Below, piece after piece: positions 29,745 to 38,302 of a stretch of 64,000 nt of DNA. The position numbers and the translations under genes are program-made. The notes under the pieces are model-generated. The model worked only from the letters and a program-made list of their open reading frames with translations. It did no database searches and was not told where the DNA came from. Within the stretch, counting starts at the first letter, position 1; each line of letters starts with the position of its first letter. The stretch is from a virus, in the IMG/VR virus record IMGVR_UViG_3300017971_000023, positions 1 through 64,000 of that record, one strand, 5' to 3'.

Positions 29745-30050
29745 ATGGCAAGAAAAAGTATTATTAAAAAGAAAATTACTTCAAAACAGAAGTCCGCTCG
29801 TCGTAAGAATATAGCGGTAGCAAGGGCAGCAAAGAAGAAGGGTGGAAAGTCAAAGGCTGAACGCAAAGCTGCTTATATAGCAAAATTAGAGAAAAAAGCA
29901 GCGAAAATGAAGTCTGCCCATAAAGAAAAAATGGCATCGAGAAAGAAAGCTGTTCGTTCTTCTATAAATAAACAACAGAAGGAGATGTGGGGCGGATTTA
30001 AAAAGAAGCGGTCCCCTACGCTGAGAAATACTTTTGGAAATATTGGATAA
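29745..30050 (+). CDS. Lys-rich basic protein, 101 residues
   Basis: Nearly half Lys, Arg and Ala (KKKITSKQKSARRK, KKGGKSKAERKA), resembling histone H1-like tails. It ends directly before the large terminase ATG. A good site, GGAGGATTGAACC, precedes it. It may bind DNA during packaging; this is inferred from composition. Confidence 0.6.
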   Translation: MARKSIIKKKITSKQKSARRKNIAVARAAKKKGGKSKAERKAAYIAKLEKKAAKMKSAHKEKMASRKKAVRSSINKQQKEMWGGFKKKRSPTLRNTFGNIG

Positions 30051-31442
30051 ATGCTACAACCCATAGAAATATCCAACGATCTTAAAGAAGCTATTCGTAA
30101 GGCCAATTGGTATCCCCTGAGGCCTCACAATGAACAGGCACGCCTATGGCTTGCCCAGAGCCGATTTAACGTCGTCCCCGCAGGGCGAAGAAGTGGGAAA
30201 ACTGAGTTATGCGGAAAGCGCAGACTTATACTTCGCGCCCTCCGGGGAACTTCTTTTCCAGATCCTAAGTTCTTTGCTGCCGCACCAACAAGGGATCAAG
30301 CGAAGCGGATTTACTGGAAAGATTTAAAGCGTATGATTCCTAAGACTTTTGTTAAACCAAATGGAATCAGCGAAAGTCATTTAACTATATCTCTAATCAA
30401 TAATGCTGAGATACATGTTCTCGGGATGGATAAACCGGAGCGTGTTGAGGGAACACCGTGGGATGGAGGAGTACTTGACGAATATGCCAATATGAAAAAG
30501 GACACATGGTATGAGCATGTTCGCGCTGCCCTGAGTGATAGAAAAGGATGGTGTGATTTTATAGGTGTTCCTGAGGGAAGAAATCATTACTACGATATAT
30601 ATAAGGACGCACAAGCTCAACTGATGTGGGCGATTAAAAATGGTACTGTGCCTGAGTGGAACGCCTTCTGGTGGAAAAGCGCTGATATACTACCTCCCGA
30701 AGAAATTGAAAGTGCGAAGCGGGATTTAGATGAGTTAACTTATCAGCAGGAGTATGAAGCGTCTTTTGTTAACTTCAGTGGCCGAGCATATTATAACTTT
30801 TTAGATAGAACTCATTGTGGAAAACTTGAATATAATCCTAAAGGCCATCTTGACTTCTGTTTTGACTTTAATGTTAATCCAGGCGTGGCGGTGGTTGTGC
30901 AAGAGCAGTGGTTGCCGACAAGTCAAGAAGAAGAGACATATGGTGACGGGATCATTGGTGAAGTATATATAAAACAGAATTCAAACACGATTCGTGTCTG
31001 TGATAAACTTATTCAGGATTGGGGAAAACACAAAGGAAAGATTTTCTGTTATGGAGATTTTACTGGTGGTTCACGCGGTAGTGCTGCGGTACAGGGGTCA
31101 GATTGGCAATTGGTAAAGCAAAAGTTATGGAGTCATTTTGGTTCTGATCGAGTTTTCTTTCGTGTGAAAGTAAATCCAAGGGAGCGAGACCGAATAAATA
31201 GTGTTAATAGTAGATTGCTAACATTAACTGGTTACATTAATTGCATGGTCGATCCCAGTAAAGCACCATACACAGTAAAGGACTTCGAAGGTGTAACGCT
31301 TATAGAAGGGGGAGCAGGAGAAATTGATAAAAACACCAATCCGGAATTGACCCATCTTACAGATGCATATGGATACCGGACTTGGGTGAAGTATCCTGTA
31401 AAAAAGCGTTACGTTTCATCTGGACAGAAATACTGGAAATAG
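30051..31442 (+). CDS. terL: Terminase large subunit
   Basis: 463 residues. The ATPase has Walker A PAGRRSGKT (43-51) and Walker B GGVLDEYA (139-146) with catalytic E144. The RNase H-like nuclease shows FCFDFNVNPG (about 268) and a second acidic motif, CYGDFTGG. It powers genome packaging and cuts concatemers. The portal gene follows 10 bases after its stop. Confidence 0.93.
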   Translation: MLQPIEISNDLKEAIRKANWYPLRPHNEQARLWLAQSRFNVVPAGRRSGKTELCGKRRLILRALRGTSFPDPKFFAAAPTRDQAKRIYWKDLKRMIPKTFVKPNGISESHLTISLINNAEIHVLGMDKPERVEGTPWDGGVLDEYANMKKDTWYEHVRAALSDRKGWCDFIGVPEGRNHYYDIYKDAQAQLMWAIKNGTVPEWNAFWWKSADILPPEEIESAKRDLDELTYQQEYEASFVNFSGRAYYNFLDRTHCGKLEYNPKGHLDFCFDFNVNPGVAVVVQEQWLPTSQEEETYGDGIIGEVYIKQNSNTIRVCDKLIQDWGKHKGKIFCYGDFTGGSRGSAAVQGSDWQLVKQKLWSHFGSDRVFFRVKVNPRERDRINSVNSRLLTLTGYINCMVDPSKAPYTVKDFEGVTLIEGGAGEIDKNTNPELTHLTDAYGYRTWVKYPVKKRYVSSGQKYWK

Positions 31443-31452
31443 GAGATAACTC

Positions 31453-33039
31453 ATGGCAAAGTATCCCATTGAAAACATGGATGACGAACTTCTAAAGTCA
31501 ACGCACGAGCTGTATGACAAGTACTATGACGAATGGAAGTTCTTAAATGCGGCGTATGAAGGAGTTCGTGCACTCATAGCGTGGGGTGCTTTTGAACAGC
31601 ATGAACGCGAGAGTTATGCTAACTTCCAACGCCGACAGGCCGAGGCATACGGCTTTACTTATAGCCGTTCTATCGTTGATCTATTAAATAGCTACCTTTT
31701 TAAGAAGGACTATCCTCGAACAATCCCTGACAAATTAGGGGATGACCCGGAATGGCAAATGTTTCAAGAAGATTGTAATCATGAAGGGGACGAGTTTGAC
31801 GAATTCTTCATTGAGCAATCGCGTCAGGCTTCTATACAAGGGCTCGTTGGAATCCTTATAGATAAACCACGTGTAAGTACTGAAAATAGAGCTGATAGAG
31901 TGGGAAGAAAACTTTATCCGTATCTTGCCGCATATAAACCAACCAATATATTGGATTGGGAATATGAAGTAGATGTGGAAGGCAAAAAGCATTTGGTTTA
32001 TCTAAAATTATTGGATGATGACGAGTACTACCGTATTTGGACTCCGGACAAATGGGAGATATGGGAAATCATTGAAGAAGAGTCAGCTGATCTAAAAAGG
32101 ATAGCAAAAGAACGCGGTAGTAAAATGGAAAAGGTTGGTCAAACTGCAGTAAGAGTAGCGGAAGGTGAACACAATTTGGGCGAGATACCCTTCGTTTGGC
32201 TCTATAACCAGCGAAGTACAATTGACAGAGATGTTGGTCTTAGTGATATAGCGGATGTCAGCCGTATTGACGTTTCCATTATGCGCAATTTAAGTCAAAT
32301 TGAAGAAATTGTTAATTACAGCGCATTTCCGATGATGAGAAAGCCTAAAAGGGAAGCTGGTTCACCGGAAGCCAGCGCGGATCAGAAGGATGAAGTTGGA
32401 ATCACTGCTATACTTGAGTTCGATCCTGAAAATCCCGAAGGAACGAAGGCTGACTGGTTAAGTGCCGAATGTCAGGGTCCGGTCACGGCTATACTGGAAG
32501 TCATTGGAAAGAAAGTTAGTGAGATATATCGGGCCAGTAATGTTGGGGGTATGGCTGCAACCGAGATACAAACAGAAGCAAGAAGTGGAGTTGCTTTAAA
32601 AGCCGAATTTCAATTACTCAATTCCAAGTTAGTAAAGAAAGGAAAGAATGTAGTAAAAGCGAAGAGGAATGTTGTTCGTTATTGGCTGATGTGGCAACAG
32701 GAACTTGAGAAGTATGAGGGGGAACTTCGATTTGACTACGTTAAAACCTTTGAGGTGGAAGATTTAATGACAGACCTTGAAAACTTATTAACATCCAAAG
32801 TTATTATAACAGACAGCCCAACATATAATCAGGAAGTACAAAAGATGGCTGTCCGTATGATGATTCCGTCGGCTGAAGATGAATTACTTGCCGACATTGA
32901 TTCTGAAATAGAGGAAGGTCCTGTCTTTACTTTACTGCCGCCTGATGAAGCATTTGAAAACGAAGGAGGTGAAGTAAATGCCGAAGGGAACGAGGGTTCA
33001 CAGGTGAGTAGAAGACAAAGTGCGCAAGGGAATGCGTAA
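31453..33039 (+). CDS. Portal protein
   Basis: 528 residues, normal portal size, immediately after the large terminase. The long helical/beta arrangement with FTYSRSIVDLLNSYLF, FVWLYNQR and a helical stem region (ALKAEFQLLNSKLVKKGKN) fits portals of the DUF4055 type. The C-terminal 25 residues are low in complexity, where another gene starts in a different frame. It forms the dodecameric DNA gate of the head. Confidence 0.8.
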   Translation: MAKYPIENMDDELLKSTHELYDKYYDEWKFLNAAYEGVRALIAWGAFEQHERESYANFQRRQAEAYGFTYSRSIVDLLNSYLFKKDYPRTIPDKLGDDPEWQMFQEDCNHEGDEFDEFFIEQSRQASIQGLVGILIDKPRVSTENRADRVGRKLYPYLAAYKPTNILDWEYEVDVEGKKHLVYLKLLDDDEYYRIWTPDKWEIWEIIEEESADLKRIAKERGSKMEKVGQTAVRVAEGEHNLGEIPFVWLYNQRSTIDRDVGLSDIADVSRIDVSIMRNLSQIEEIVNYSAFPMMRKPKREAGSPEASADQKDEVGITAILEFDPENPEGTKADWLSAECQGPVTAILEVIGKKVSEIYRASNVGGMAATEIQTEARSGVALKAEFQLLNSKLVKKGKNVVKAKRNVVRYWLMWQQELEKYEGELRFDYVKTFEVEDLMTDLENLLTSKVIITDSPTYNQEVQKMAVRMMIPSAEDELLADIDSEIEEGPVFTLLPPDEAFENEGGEVNAEGNEGSQVSRRQSAQGNA

Positions 33040-33124
33040 AAAGAATGCGATTAAACTTTGTCAATGGTCAACCAAGCAATCTTACATGACTGGAAGGAAA
33101 CCAAAGAAAAAGAGTAGGAGGTGA
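32978..33124 (+). pseudogene. Small basic protein gene with an in-frame TGA at codon 10
   Basis: An ATG with a perfect site (AAGGAGGTGAAGTAA) begins MPKGTRVHR, then TGA (33005-33007), then 38 codons in the same frame (VEDKVRKGMRKKNAIKLC..., ending KKKSRR) to TGA at 33122. The joined product matches a common small phage protein pattern (PKGTKVHRCVEKV..., then a SAIxICQxSTGxSYKTGK-type end), in which I recall Cys at the TGA position. This is either a broken gene, a TGC-to-TGA change, or recoding (Sec or readthrough). Other genes here stop normally at TGA. Confidence 0.55.
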
Positions 33125-33129
33125 TATCA

Positions 33130-33180
33130 GTGGCATGTAAGAAGAAAAAGAAAAAGAAGAAGAAGAAAAGGAGAAAGTAA
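33130..33180 (+). CDS. Oligolysine peptide, 16 residues
   Basis: A GTG follows AGGAGGTGATATCA and encodes MACKKKKKKKKKKRRK before TAA. The binding site is among the best in the region and overlaps the previous stop. It may be a polycation acting on DNA or membranes, or only a relic. Too short to judge firmly. Confidence 0.4.
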   Translation: MACKKKKKKKKKKRRK

Positions 33181-33181
33181 A

Positions 33182-33394
33182 ATGGCAAAGCAAGTTTTAA
33201 AAAAACGTTTGTTAAAGGATATTGTTATTCCAGCCGGAACAGTGTTTGATGAAGCACCTATGAGAATTGAGCATTTTGAAAGTGGGCACTACCACTGTAC
33301 TGTTGGATTGACGAATGATACTTCGGGTGATTTTACTTATCATATTGATCCATTGGATAGTGATATAGATGAGTGGTTCGAAGATATCAAATAA
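33182..33394 (+). CDS. Unknown protein, 70 residues
   Basis: Basic start, then beta-rich (LLKDIVIPAGTVFDEAP, HYHCTVGLTNDTSGDF). The pattern is like small phage head-decoration or stabilising proteins, but no match was recognised. Start after AAAGGAGAAAGTAAA. Confidence 0.55.
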   Translation: MAKQVLKKRLLKDIVIPAGTVFDEAPMRIEHFESGHYHCTVGLTNDTSGDFTYHIDPLDSDIDEWFEDIK

Positions 33395-33566
33395 AAATCT
33401 CATCTGTCCATTCTGTGGAAAACTTGGACAAAGAATGCGGGGAAGGGTAGCTTATACTTTCTTCTCGTGTGAGCATTGCAAAGTTATATTTGGAGGTGAA
33501 GCAAATGGAAGAGAAAAAACAAATAAATCAACCAGCAACAAAGGAAAGCGAAAAAAGAAAAATTAA
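33369..33566 (+). CDS. Zinc-ribbon protein, 65 residues
   Basis: CPFC (13-16) and CEHC (34-37) form a typical zinc ribbon, followed by a basic Lys/Asn tail. It overlaps genes at both ends, which is common in this cluster. Function unknown. Confidence 0.6.
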   Translation: MSGSKISNKNLICPFCGKLGQRMRGRVAYTFFSCEHCKVIFGGEANGREKTNKSTSNKGKRKKKN

Positions 33567-33711
33567 CCAACCACCGGTAGTAATACCGACAGTCGGTTCG
33601 GGCGATCTTAAAATTCCACATATCGGAAAGAAACCTTTTAAAGAGCATAATTTGTTTAAAGATGGACCAAGCCGAGGTGGCTCTTTAGGCAACTTTCCAA
33701 AAAAGAAATGA
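33505..33711 (+). CDS. Unknown Lys/Pro-rich protein, 68 residues
   Basis: The ATG at 33505 (MEEKKQINQP) follows TTTGGAGGTGAAGCAA. The product is probably disordered, with a repeated INQP motif. It overlaps the zinc-ribbon gene. Function unknown. Confidence 0.5.
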   Translation: MEEKKQINQPATKESEKRKINQPPVVIPTVGSGDLKIPHIGKKPFKEHNLFKDGPSRGGSLGNFPKKK

Positions 33712-33947
33712 ATTGTGATTACTACCGCTTTTCAATATCTTTTGAAGATTATGAAGTAATTAAGGGAATACTCTATCAATGTGCTTTGGCTGGAATTACT
33801 TTGACTCGTATTCCATATGTTTCGGAGGATATTGAAAATGTTGGTAAAGTAATAAGCGAAACGTGCCTTGATGGTTTATTACGGCTTGAAAACGGAAGGC
33901 ATATAAAGCGACCTGGAAGGAAGGTTAAAGATGGCAAAGAAACCTGA
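33708..33947 (+). CDS. Unknown protein, 79 residues
   Basis: Alpha/beta (YYRFSISFEDYEVIKGILYQ) with a basic C-terminus. The start overlaps the previous stop (ATGA). Not recognised. Confidence 0.5.
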   Translation: MNCDYYRFSISFEDYEVIKGILYQCALAGITLTRIPYVSEDIENVGKVISETCLDGLLRLENGRHIKRPGRKVKDGKET

Positions 33948-34533
33948 AATAAGATATCCAAAAAGACCTGCGCATGGGCAGAAGCAAAGACTTCTCGGTA
34001 ATAGGGAAGGTTCCTGGAGATATGCTTGGCAGGTAGTAGTAGATCCTGGAACTGATAATAACTCGTCCGAACGTGAAGGGGAAAAGTATACTTGGTTTAC
34101 AGACAAGTGGAGTCTTCACGTTAATGAAGTCACTGATGTTGGTGCAGCAGTTATTACTTTTGATTTCAAGCCCGTTCCTAAGGGCAATCGTCTTCGGGCA
34201 CGATTTGTTGGTTATTATACTGGAAACCATGGGACTCCTAATGCCCCAAGGATAGAGGCATACGATTATAACTTAACTGATTGGGTTGCCGTATCGGGTG
34301 GCGCTTTATCACAGCAGCAAAGTGCTGATGAAATAATAGACGTGGAATTGGCTGGCGACGGTGATTGGTGGGCAAGTGGAACGGATAATGTTCGCCTTCG
34401 TGTAGCCCATCCAGATATAGGTGGAAACGAGAACCACGAGTTCTTTATCAATGAGCTATCTTTAATGCAACTTCCTGTTTCTACCACAACGACAACTACC
34501 ACAACGACAACCAGTACTACAACGACAACATAA
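33931..34533 (+). CDS. Beta-rich virion-type protein with poly-Thr tail
   Basis: 200 residues. After a basic N-terminus, the body (about 25-180) is a jelly-roll-like beta domain (AAVITFDFKPVPKGNRL, RIEAYDYNLTDWVAV, ADNVRLRV-type strands). The last 19 residues are almost pure Thr with two Ser. The Thr codons are mixed (ACA, ACC, ACG, ACT). It is probably a head-surface or decoration protein. This is one of eight late proteins with such Thr tracts. Confidence 0.6.
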   Translation: MAKKPEIRYPKRPAHGQKQRLLGNREGSWRYAWQVVVDPGTDNNSSEREGEKYTWFTDKWSLHVNEVTDVGAAVITFDFKPVPKGNRLRARFVGYYTGNHGTPNAPRIEAYDYNLTDWVAVSGGALSQQQSADEIIDVELAGDGDWWASGTDNVRLRVAHPDIGGNENHEFFINELSLMQLPVSTTTTTTTTTTSTTTTT

Positions 34534-34751
34534 TGGGCGAAGTAATAAACATAAGTAATTCGTTGCAAGTAGTTGCGGCTTGCCCTGAATGTGGGTGTCA
34601 AGTTTGGTATATCCATGTTGACAGGATTGGTTCTTGGAATAACATACTTGAATTTGAGTGTGGAAATGCGAATTGCGCGTTTATTATTCGTATGGGAAAA
34701 GTAAAAGTAATTGACGTTGGAGAGATAGATGAATCGAAGGAAAGTTCTTAA
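34533..34751 (+). CDS. Zinc-ribbon protein, 72 residues
   Basis: CPECGC (about 14-19) and CGNANC (about 44-49) with aromatic residues between make a zinc ribbon. Its start is fused to the stop of the poly-Thr gene (TAATG). Function unknown. Confidence 0.6.
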   Translation: MGEVINISNSLQVVAACPECGCQVWYIHVDRIGSWNNILEFECGNANCAFIIRMGKVKVIDVGEIDESKESS

Positions 34752-35352
34752 ACTGAGTGGCTTTAAGATAGATTATTCTAAAAATACTGGTCTTAATGAA
34801 TTTATTAATAATCCAAATTGCACTTTCCTTGGAACGCAATGCGATCAGTCTTTTACTGCTTTTTTTATATGGGAGAAGTTTTTCCAGTCGAATGGTGATA
34901 TAAAACGGTTCTTGGAATTAGGCTGTGACTTTGGTGGAACCAGTGTTTTCTTTGCTCTTTGGTGTTATAATATTGAAGCCGATTATCATGGGTTTGATTT
35001 TAGGCCGAAGAGGAGATATCGGTCTAAGCCAGTAATGCGATTGATTCAATTAGCAAAGAAAATGAATACTGGAAATCTATACAATGAGAAAATGACAAAT
35101 AAAGTTATTGAACTCATTAAACAGCCTGGAAGATCAGTTCTATTTTGTGATTGTATAGACAAGCCATGGGAGTTTAAAACTTTCGGCCCTTATTTAAAGA
35201 AGAATGACGTAGTGGCTGTCCACGACTGGGACAGGGCAATTAAAGATAAATGGGTTCAAAAAACGATTCTTCAAATTTCTCCTGTGAAGTTATTGTATGA
35301 AGATGAACGTTTAAAATTAAATACTCTTACTCGCTTTTTTCTTAAGGAATAA
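34729..35352 (+). CDS. SAM-dependent methyltransferase-like protein
   Basis: 207 residues. FLELGCDFGGTSVFFAL (about 62-78) is the glycine-rich SAM loop, with an acidic DYHGFDF strand end (about 86-92) and FCDCIDKPWEF and VAVHDWDRA later. This resembles the cephalosporin hydroxylase/rhamnosyl O-methyltransferase group. The substrate may be a sugar or a virion protein. It sits between head genes. Confidence 0.65.
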   Translation: MNRRKVLKLSGFKIDYSKNTGLNEFINNPNCTFLGTQCDQSFTAFFIWEKFFQSNGDIKRFLELGCDFGGTSVFFALWCYNIEADYHGFDFRPKRRYRSKPVMRLIQLAKKMNTGNLYNEKMTNKVIELIKQPGRSVLFCDCIDKPWEFKTFGPYLKKNDVVAVHDWDRAIKDKWVQKTILQISPVKLLYEDERLKLNTLTRFFLKE

Positions 35353-35354
35353 TT

Positions 35355-37739
35355 ATGGCTAAAGACTATGTTAAATTAGTCTTAGAACAGGCTCAGGAGA
35401 CTAATGAGGCGCTTGAAAATAAAATAGGTATGGATCAACGGAGGCTAAGAAAATCAATAACAAATTTAGAGAAAAAAATTGTTTCAGAATTTTCTCAACT
35501 TAGCACAAGCGACCTTGGAAATCTACTCGGCCCGAAAGTAAATCTAAAAAAGGCTCAACATCTTCAAAAAAGATTAGTTAAACTTTTTGAAGAAGAGTAT
35601 GGAAAGACTGTCCGTTCCAGTGTTGAAGGCTACAGTGAAATATCTGGATGGATAGATGATAACTTTAAAGAGCTGGACGTTATAGCAAAATTTACTGATG
35701 TTGATAAAACAATGATGAATCAACTCGCGAAGCAAAATTTGCTTGAATTTACTAATATCGGGGTTCAGGCGCAGACAAGGATCTCTCAAGCAATGTATAA
35801 TCTTGTTTCTTCAGGCGCGATGTTTGATGATCTTGTTAAAGAAATCCGTGGAGCATTGACTGGGCATAAAGATGCGCGTGGACAGCCACTTTCTAAATAC
35901 GCTGAGCTATATGCGAATGATGGAATAATGAATTATTATAATTCTGTTCATGTGGAAAAAGGAAGAGAAGCTGGTCTTCGACATATGCTATACGTTGGAG
36001 ATATTATAGCTACAACTCGTGATTTCTGCACGAAGAGAGCCATGAAAGTTTATACTGTAACGCAAATCAATTCGTGGACACATAACTGGCAAGGAAAGCG
36101 TGGACCTGCTCTGACTTATCGTGGAGGTTGGAATTGTAGACATCATTGGAAAGCAGTAAAGAAAGAATGGATAGATGATCTTCGCCAGAGATATGGGGAG
36201 CCAGTTGCCTATGTTGAAGCTATTGAAGCACCGAAAGGATTTGTCAAACCGGAAGGTGGCAGGGGATGGAATGAGTTCTCTAAGTCAGATAGAAGTAAAT
36301 TATCCAGAATGAGAACAAAAATGATGGGCGGATATACTTTTGAAGCAAACTCAGCCCGAGTTAAGTTTTGGTGGGGAGAGTTAAATGACGCTGAAAGAAA
36401 TGCATTTGTGCAAGCTTGGCAATCGGAGGGGATAGATGTATCACCTGCATTTCTTAAAAAGGGTGAAAAAGTAATAAAACCAGTAGTAAAACCAAAACCC
36501 GAACCCAAACCAGTAGTAAAACCAAAACCTGAACCTGACTTAGAAGGTGGTTCGGTTGTTGAACCAGTAAAACCAAAGGAGGTAGTAAAACCGACACCAT
36601 CAAAGGGTTCACCGGAGGAGTTGAAAGAAAAGTACTTGGCTCTTGAGGCTAAATATAAGGAAACATCAAGCTTGTGGTGGAAGAAGGGGATAAGCTTTGA
36701 TGAAATTGAAAAACTCGGCGACGAAGTATTTGATGCTAAAGTTGATTGGGTCAATACGCTATCTGGTAAGGAATTGCAGAAAGAAAGAAAAAAAATTGTC
36801 GAAAGTTTGCTTAGAATGGATAGCAGTTATCCAAGCAGTGTTCGTAGACAAGCAATAAAATATATTGAACTTGGAACGGAACATATTCCATATCGTCTTC
36901 TTGCTGATATGGAACGAAGAGGATTGTATATTAATTATACTAATAGCACAGGAAGGGCACACTTTATAAGTCGAGCTGAAGGAGAAATAAATATTTTTGG
37001 AAAGGCACCAGATATACCTGCAACAGTTGCACACGAGATGGGGCATGCAATTGACTGGTTCTTGTCTTCGAATGCAAGAGGGTTTGGTGGATTTGCAGGT
37101 CGTTGGTCTAACACGATTTACGCGACAGCGAAAGAAGCTGATCAGTATAATGGATGGTTCCAAAAACAATTACTTCCAAGTAAAGTGACAAAAGATTATG
37201 GAAATGGGGATGGAAAATATTGGGTTGGAAAGTTTATTAATAACTATGAAGCCCGGATATATAAAGGACAAGGCAAACATCCGCAGTTCTTTTCTATGGC
37301 TTGTGAAAGATATCACAACGCATTTAGAAATTATATGAGTAATAGATTTGACAATCAAATTGAAAACATTAAAAAAGGTTTAAAGCTTAGTACAGATGCA
37401 TTGAAAGAATTTAAACCCAGCGATTCACAGTATAGGCATACTCTTTCGCTTATTAAAATAAGAAGAGAAGAGCTTAGAGGCTTGTTTCCAGCAGGTAAAA
37501 GTTATGAGCAAGCAAAATGGGATTGGGCTTTTAATTATGGCAAGTGGAAGAAGCAAAAGAAATTTTATCCAGAGTATGCTGGGTGGATGGAAGGCTTCTT
37601 CGAAAGAATTAATAAAATGTCCGGTCGTTCAAAGTATAATTATGGATTTGTTCATAAACAAAAGGAATATACTCTTTCGAATATTAAAGAGATAAATAAA
37701 ATGGAATCGCAAATTCAATCATTCGTGGAGAAGATTTAA
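35355..37739 (+). CDS. MuF-like minor head protein fused to an HExxH metalloprotease
   Basis: 794 residues. The N-terminal part (about 1-290) is a phage MuF-type minor head domain, ending in the family's Cys/His segment with GWNCRHHW (about 257-264). Next is a Lys/Pro linker with KPVVKPKPEP repeats (about 373-400). The C-terminal half has HEMGH at 560-564, a zinc metalloprotease motif, in a domain reminiscent of toxin-like or MuF-fused peptidases. Minor head proteins are packaged in the capsid and may be injected, so the protease may act in the host or in head maturation. Confidence 0.8.
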   Translation: MAKDYVKLVLEQAQETNEALENKIGMDQRRLRKSITNLEKKIVSEFSQLSTSDLGNLLGPKVNLKKAQHLQKRLVKLFEEEYGKTVRSSVEGYSEISGWIDDNFKELDVIAKFTDVDKTMMNQLAKQNLLEFTNIGVQAQTRISQAMYNLVSSGAMFDDLVKEIRGALTGHKDARGQPLSKYAELYANDGIMNYYNSVHVEKGREAGLRHMLYVGDIIATTRDFCTKRAMKVYTVTQINSWTHNWQGKRGPALTYRGGWNCRHHWKAVKKEWIDDLRQRYGEPVAYVEAIEAPKGFVKPEGGRGWNEFSKSDRSKLSRMRTKMMGGYTFEANSARVKFWWGELNDAERNAFVQAWQSEGIDVSPAFLKKGEKVIKPVVKPKPEPKPVVKPKPEPDLEGGSVVEPVKPKEVVKPTPSKGSPEELKEKYLALEAKYKETSSLWWKKGISFDEIEKLGDEVFDAKVDWVNTLSGKELQKERKKIVESLLRMDSSYPSSVRRQAIKYIELGTEHIPYRLLADMERRGLYINYTNSTGRAHFISRAEGEINIFGKAPDIPATVAHEMGHAIDWFLSSNARGFGGFAGRWSNTIYATAKEADQYNGWFQKQLLPSKVTKDYGNGDGKYWVGKFINNYEARIYKGQGKHPQFFSMACERYHNAFRNYMSNRFDNQIENIKKGLKLSTDALKEFKPSDSQYRHTLSLIKIRREELRGLFPAGKSYEQAKWDWAFNYGKWKKQKKFYPEYAGWMEGFFERINKMSGRSKYNYGFVHKQKEYTLSNIKEINKMESQIQSFVEKI

Positions 37740-37740
37740 A

Positions 37741-38031
37741 ATGACAATTGAATATAAATTAGAAGATGAAGAGACTGGAGCAAAAGGAAGTCTTATTTAT
37801 GATGATAATCCTGATGCGAAACCTGTCAGCTTTGCTGTATTATCTGATGATATGAAGTTGGTTAATAAGCTTGAGAAGTATTTCAACAGGAAGCGAGAGT
37901 TTTATATTCCGGAATCACAACTTATCGATGATTATAGAAAAGATTATGCTCGGCCTGTTGATGAGTTAACTTATTTTGAAATATCCATAACTGAATTGTC
38001 AAGCAGAATAGGGGTTGATTTTAACGAGTGA
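37741..38031 (+). CDS. Unknown protein, 96 residues
   Basis: Acidic alpha/beta (IEYKLEDEETGAKGSLIYDD, PVSFAVLSDDMKLVNKLEKY). It follows the MuF-like gene by one base and overlaps the next start (GTGA). Not recognised. Confidence 0.55.
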   Translation: MTIEYKLEDEETGAKGSLIYDDNPDAKPVSFAVLSDDMKLVNKLEKYFNRKREFYIPESQLIDDYRKDYARPVDELTYFEISITELSSRIGVDFNE

Positions 38032-38171
38032 TATTCATTATTAACTATACGGATTACTTTCAATATACTATACTTCATTTAGCTCATGAAGTATTTCCAT
38101 TAACGAGCAAGATGTGGATTGTTACCTTCGATTCAGGTCCACAAATTACTTTTAATGATGTATTAAATTAA
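38028..38171 (+). CDS. Unknown small protein, 47 residues
   Basis: A GTG start overlaps the previous TGA stop (GTGA), suggesting coupling. Sequence begins MIFIINYTDYFQYTI and ends FNDVLN. Not recognised. Confidence 0.4.
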   Translation: MIFIINYTDYFQYTILHLAHEVFPLTSKMWIVTFDSGPQITFNDVLN

Positions 38172-38185
38172 AAAGGAGGTGATTT

Positions 38186-38272
38186 TTGGAGAAAAAGGAA
38201 AGCAAAGAATTTATTTCTTGTGGAAAGTTGTTTGTGAAGTTAAAATTAATTGTAATTTATTATTATTATTAA
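38186..38272 (+). CDS. Possible 28-residue peptide
   Basis: A TTG start 6 bases after AAGGAGGTGA encodes MEKKESKEFISCGK and a hydrophobic end with four Tyr. The strong site supports translation, but the peptide is short and the 3' part is AT-rich. A TGTCCCggacGGGACA hairpin follows before the scaffold gene. Confidence 0.35.
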   Translation: MEKKESKEFISCGKLFVKLKLIVIYYYY

Positions 38273-38302
38273 TGTTTAATATGTCCCGGACGGGACAGAA
38301 AG

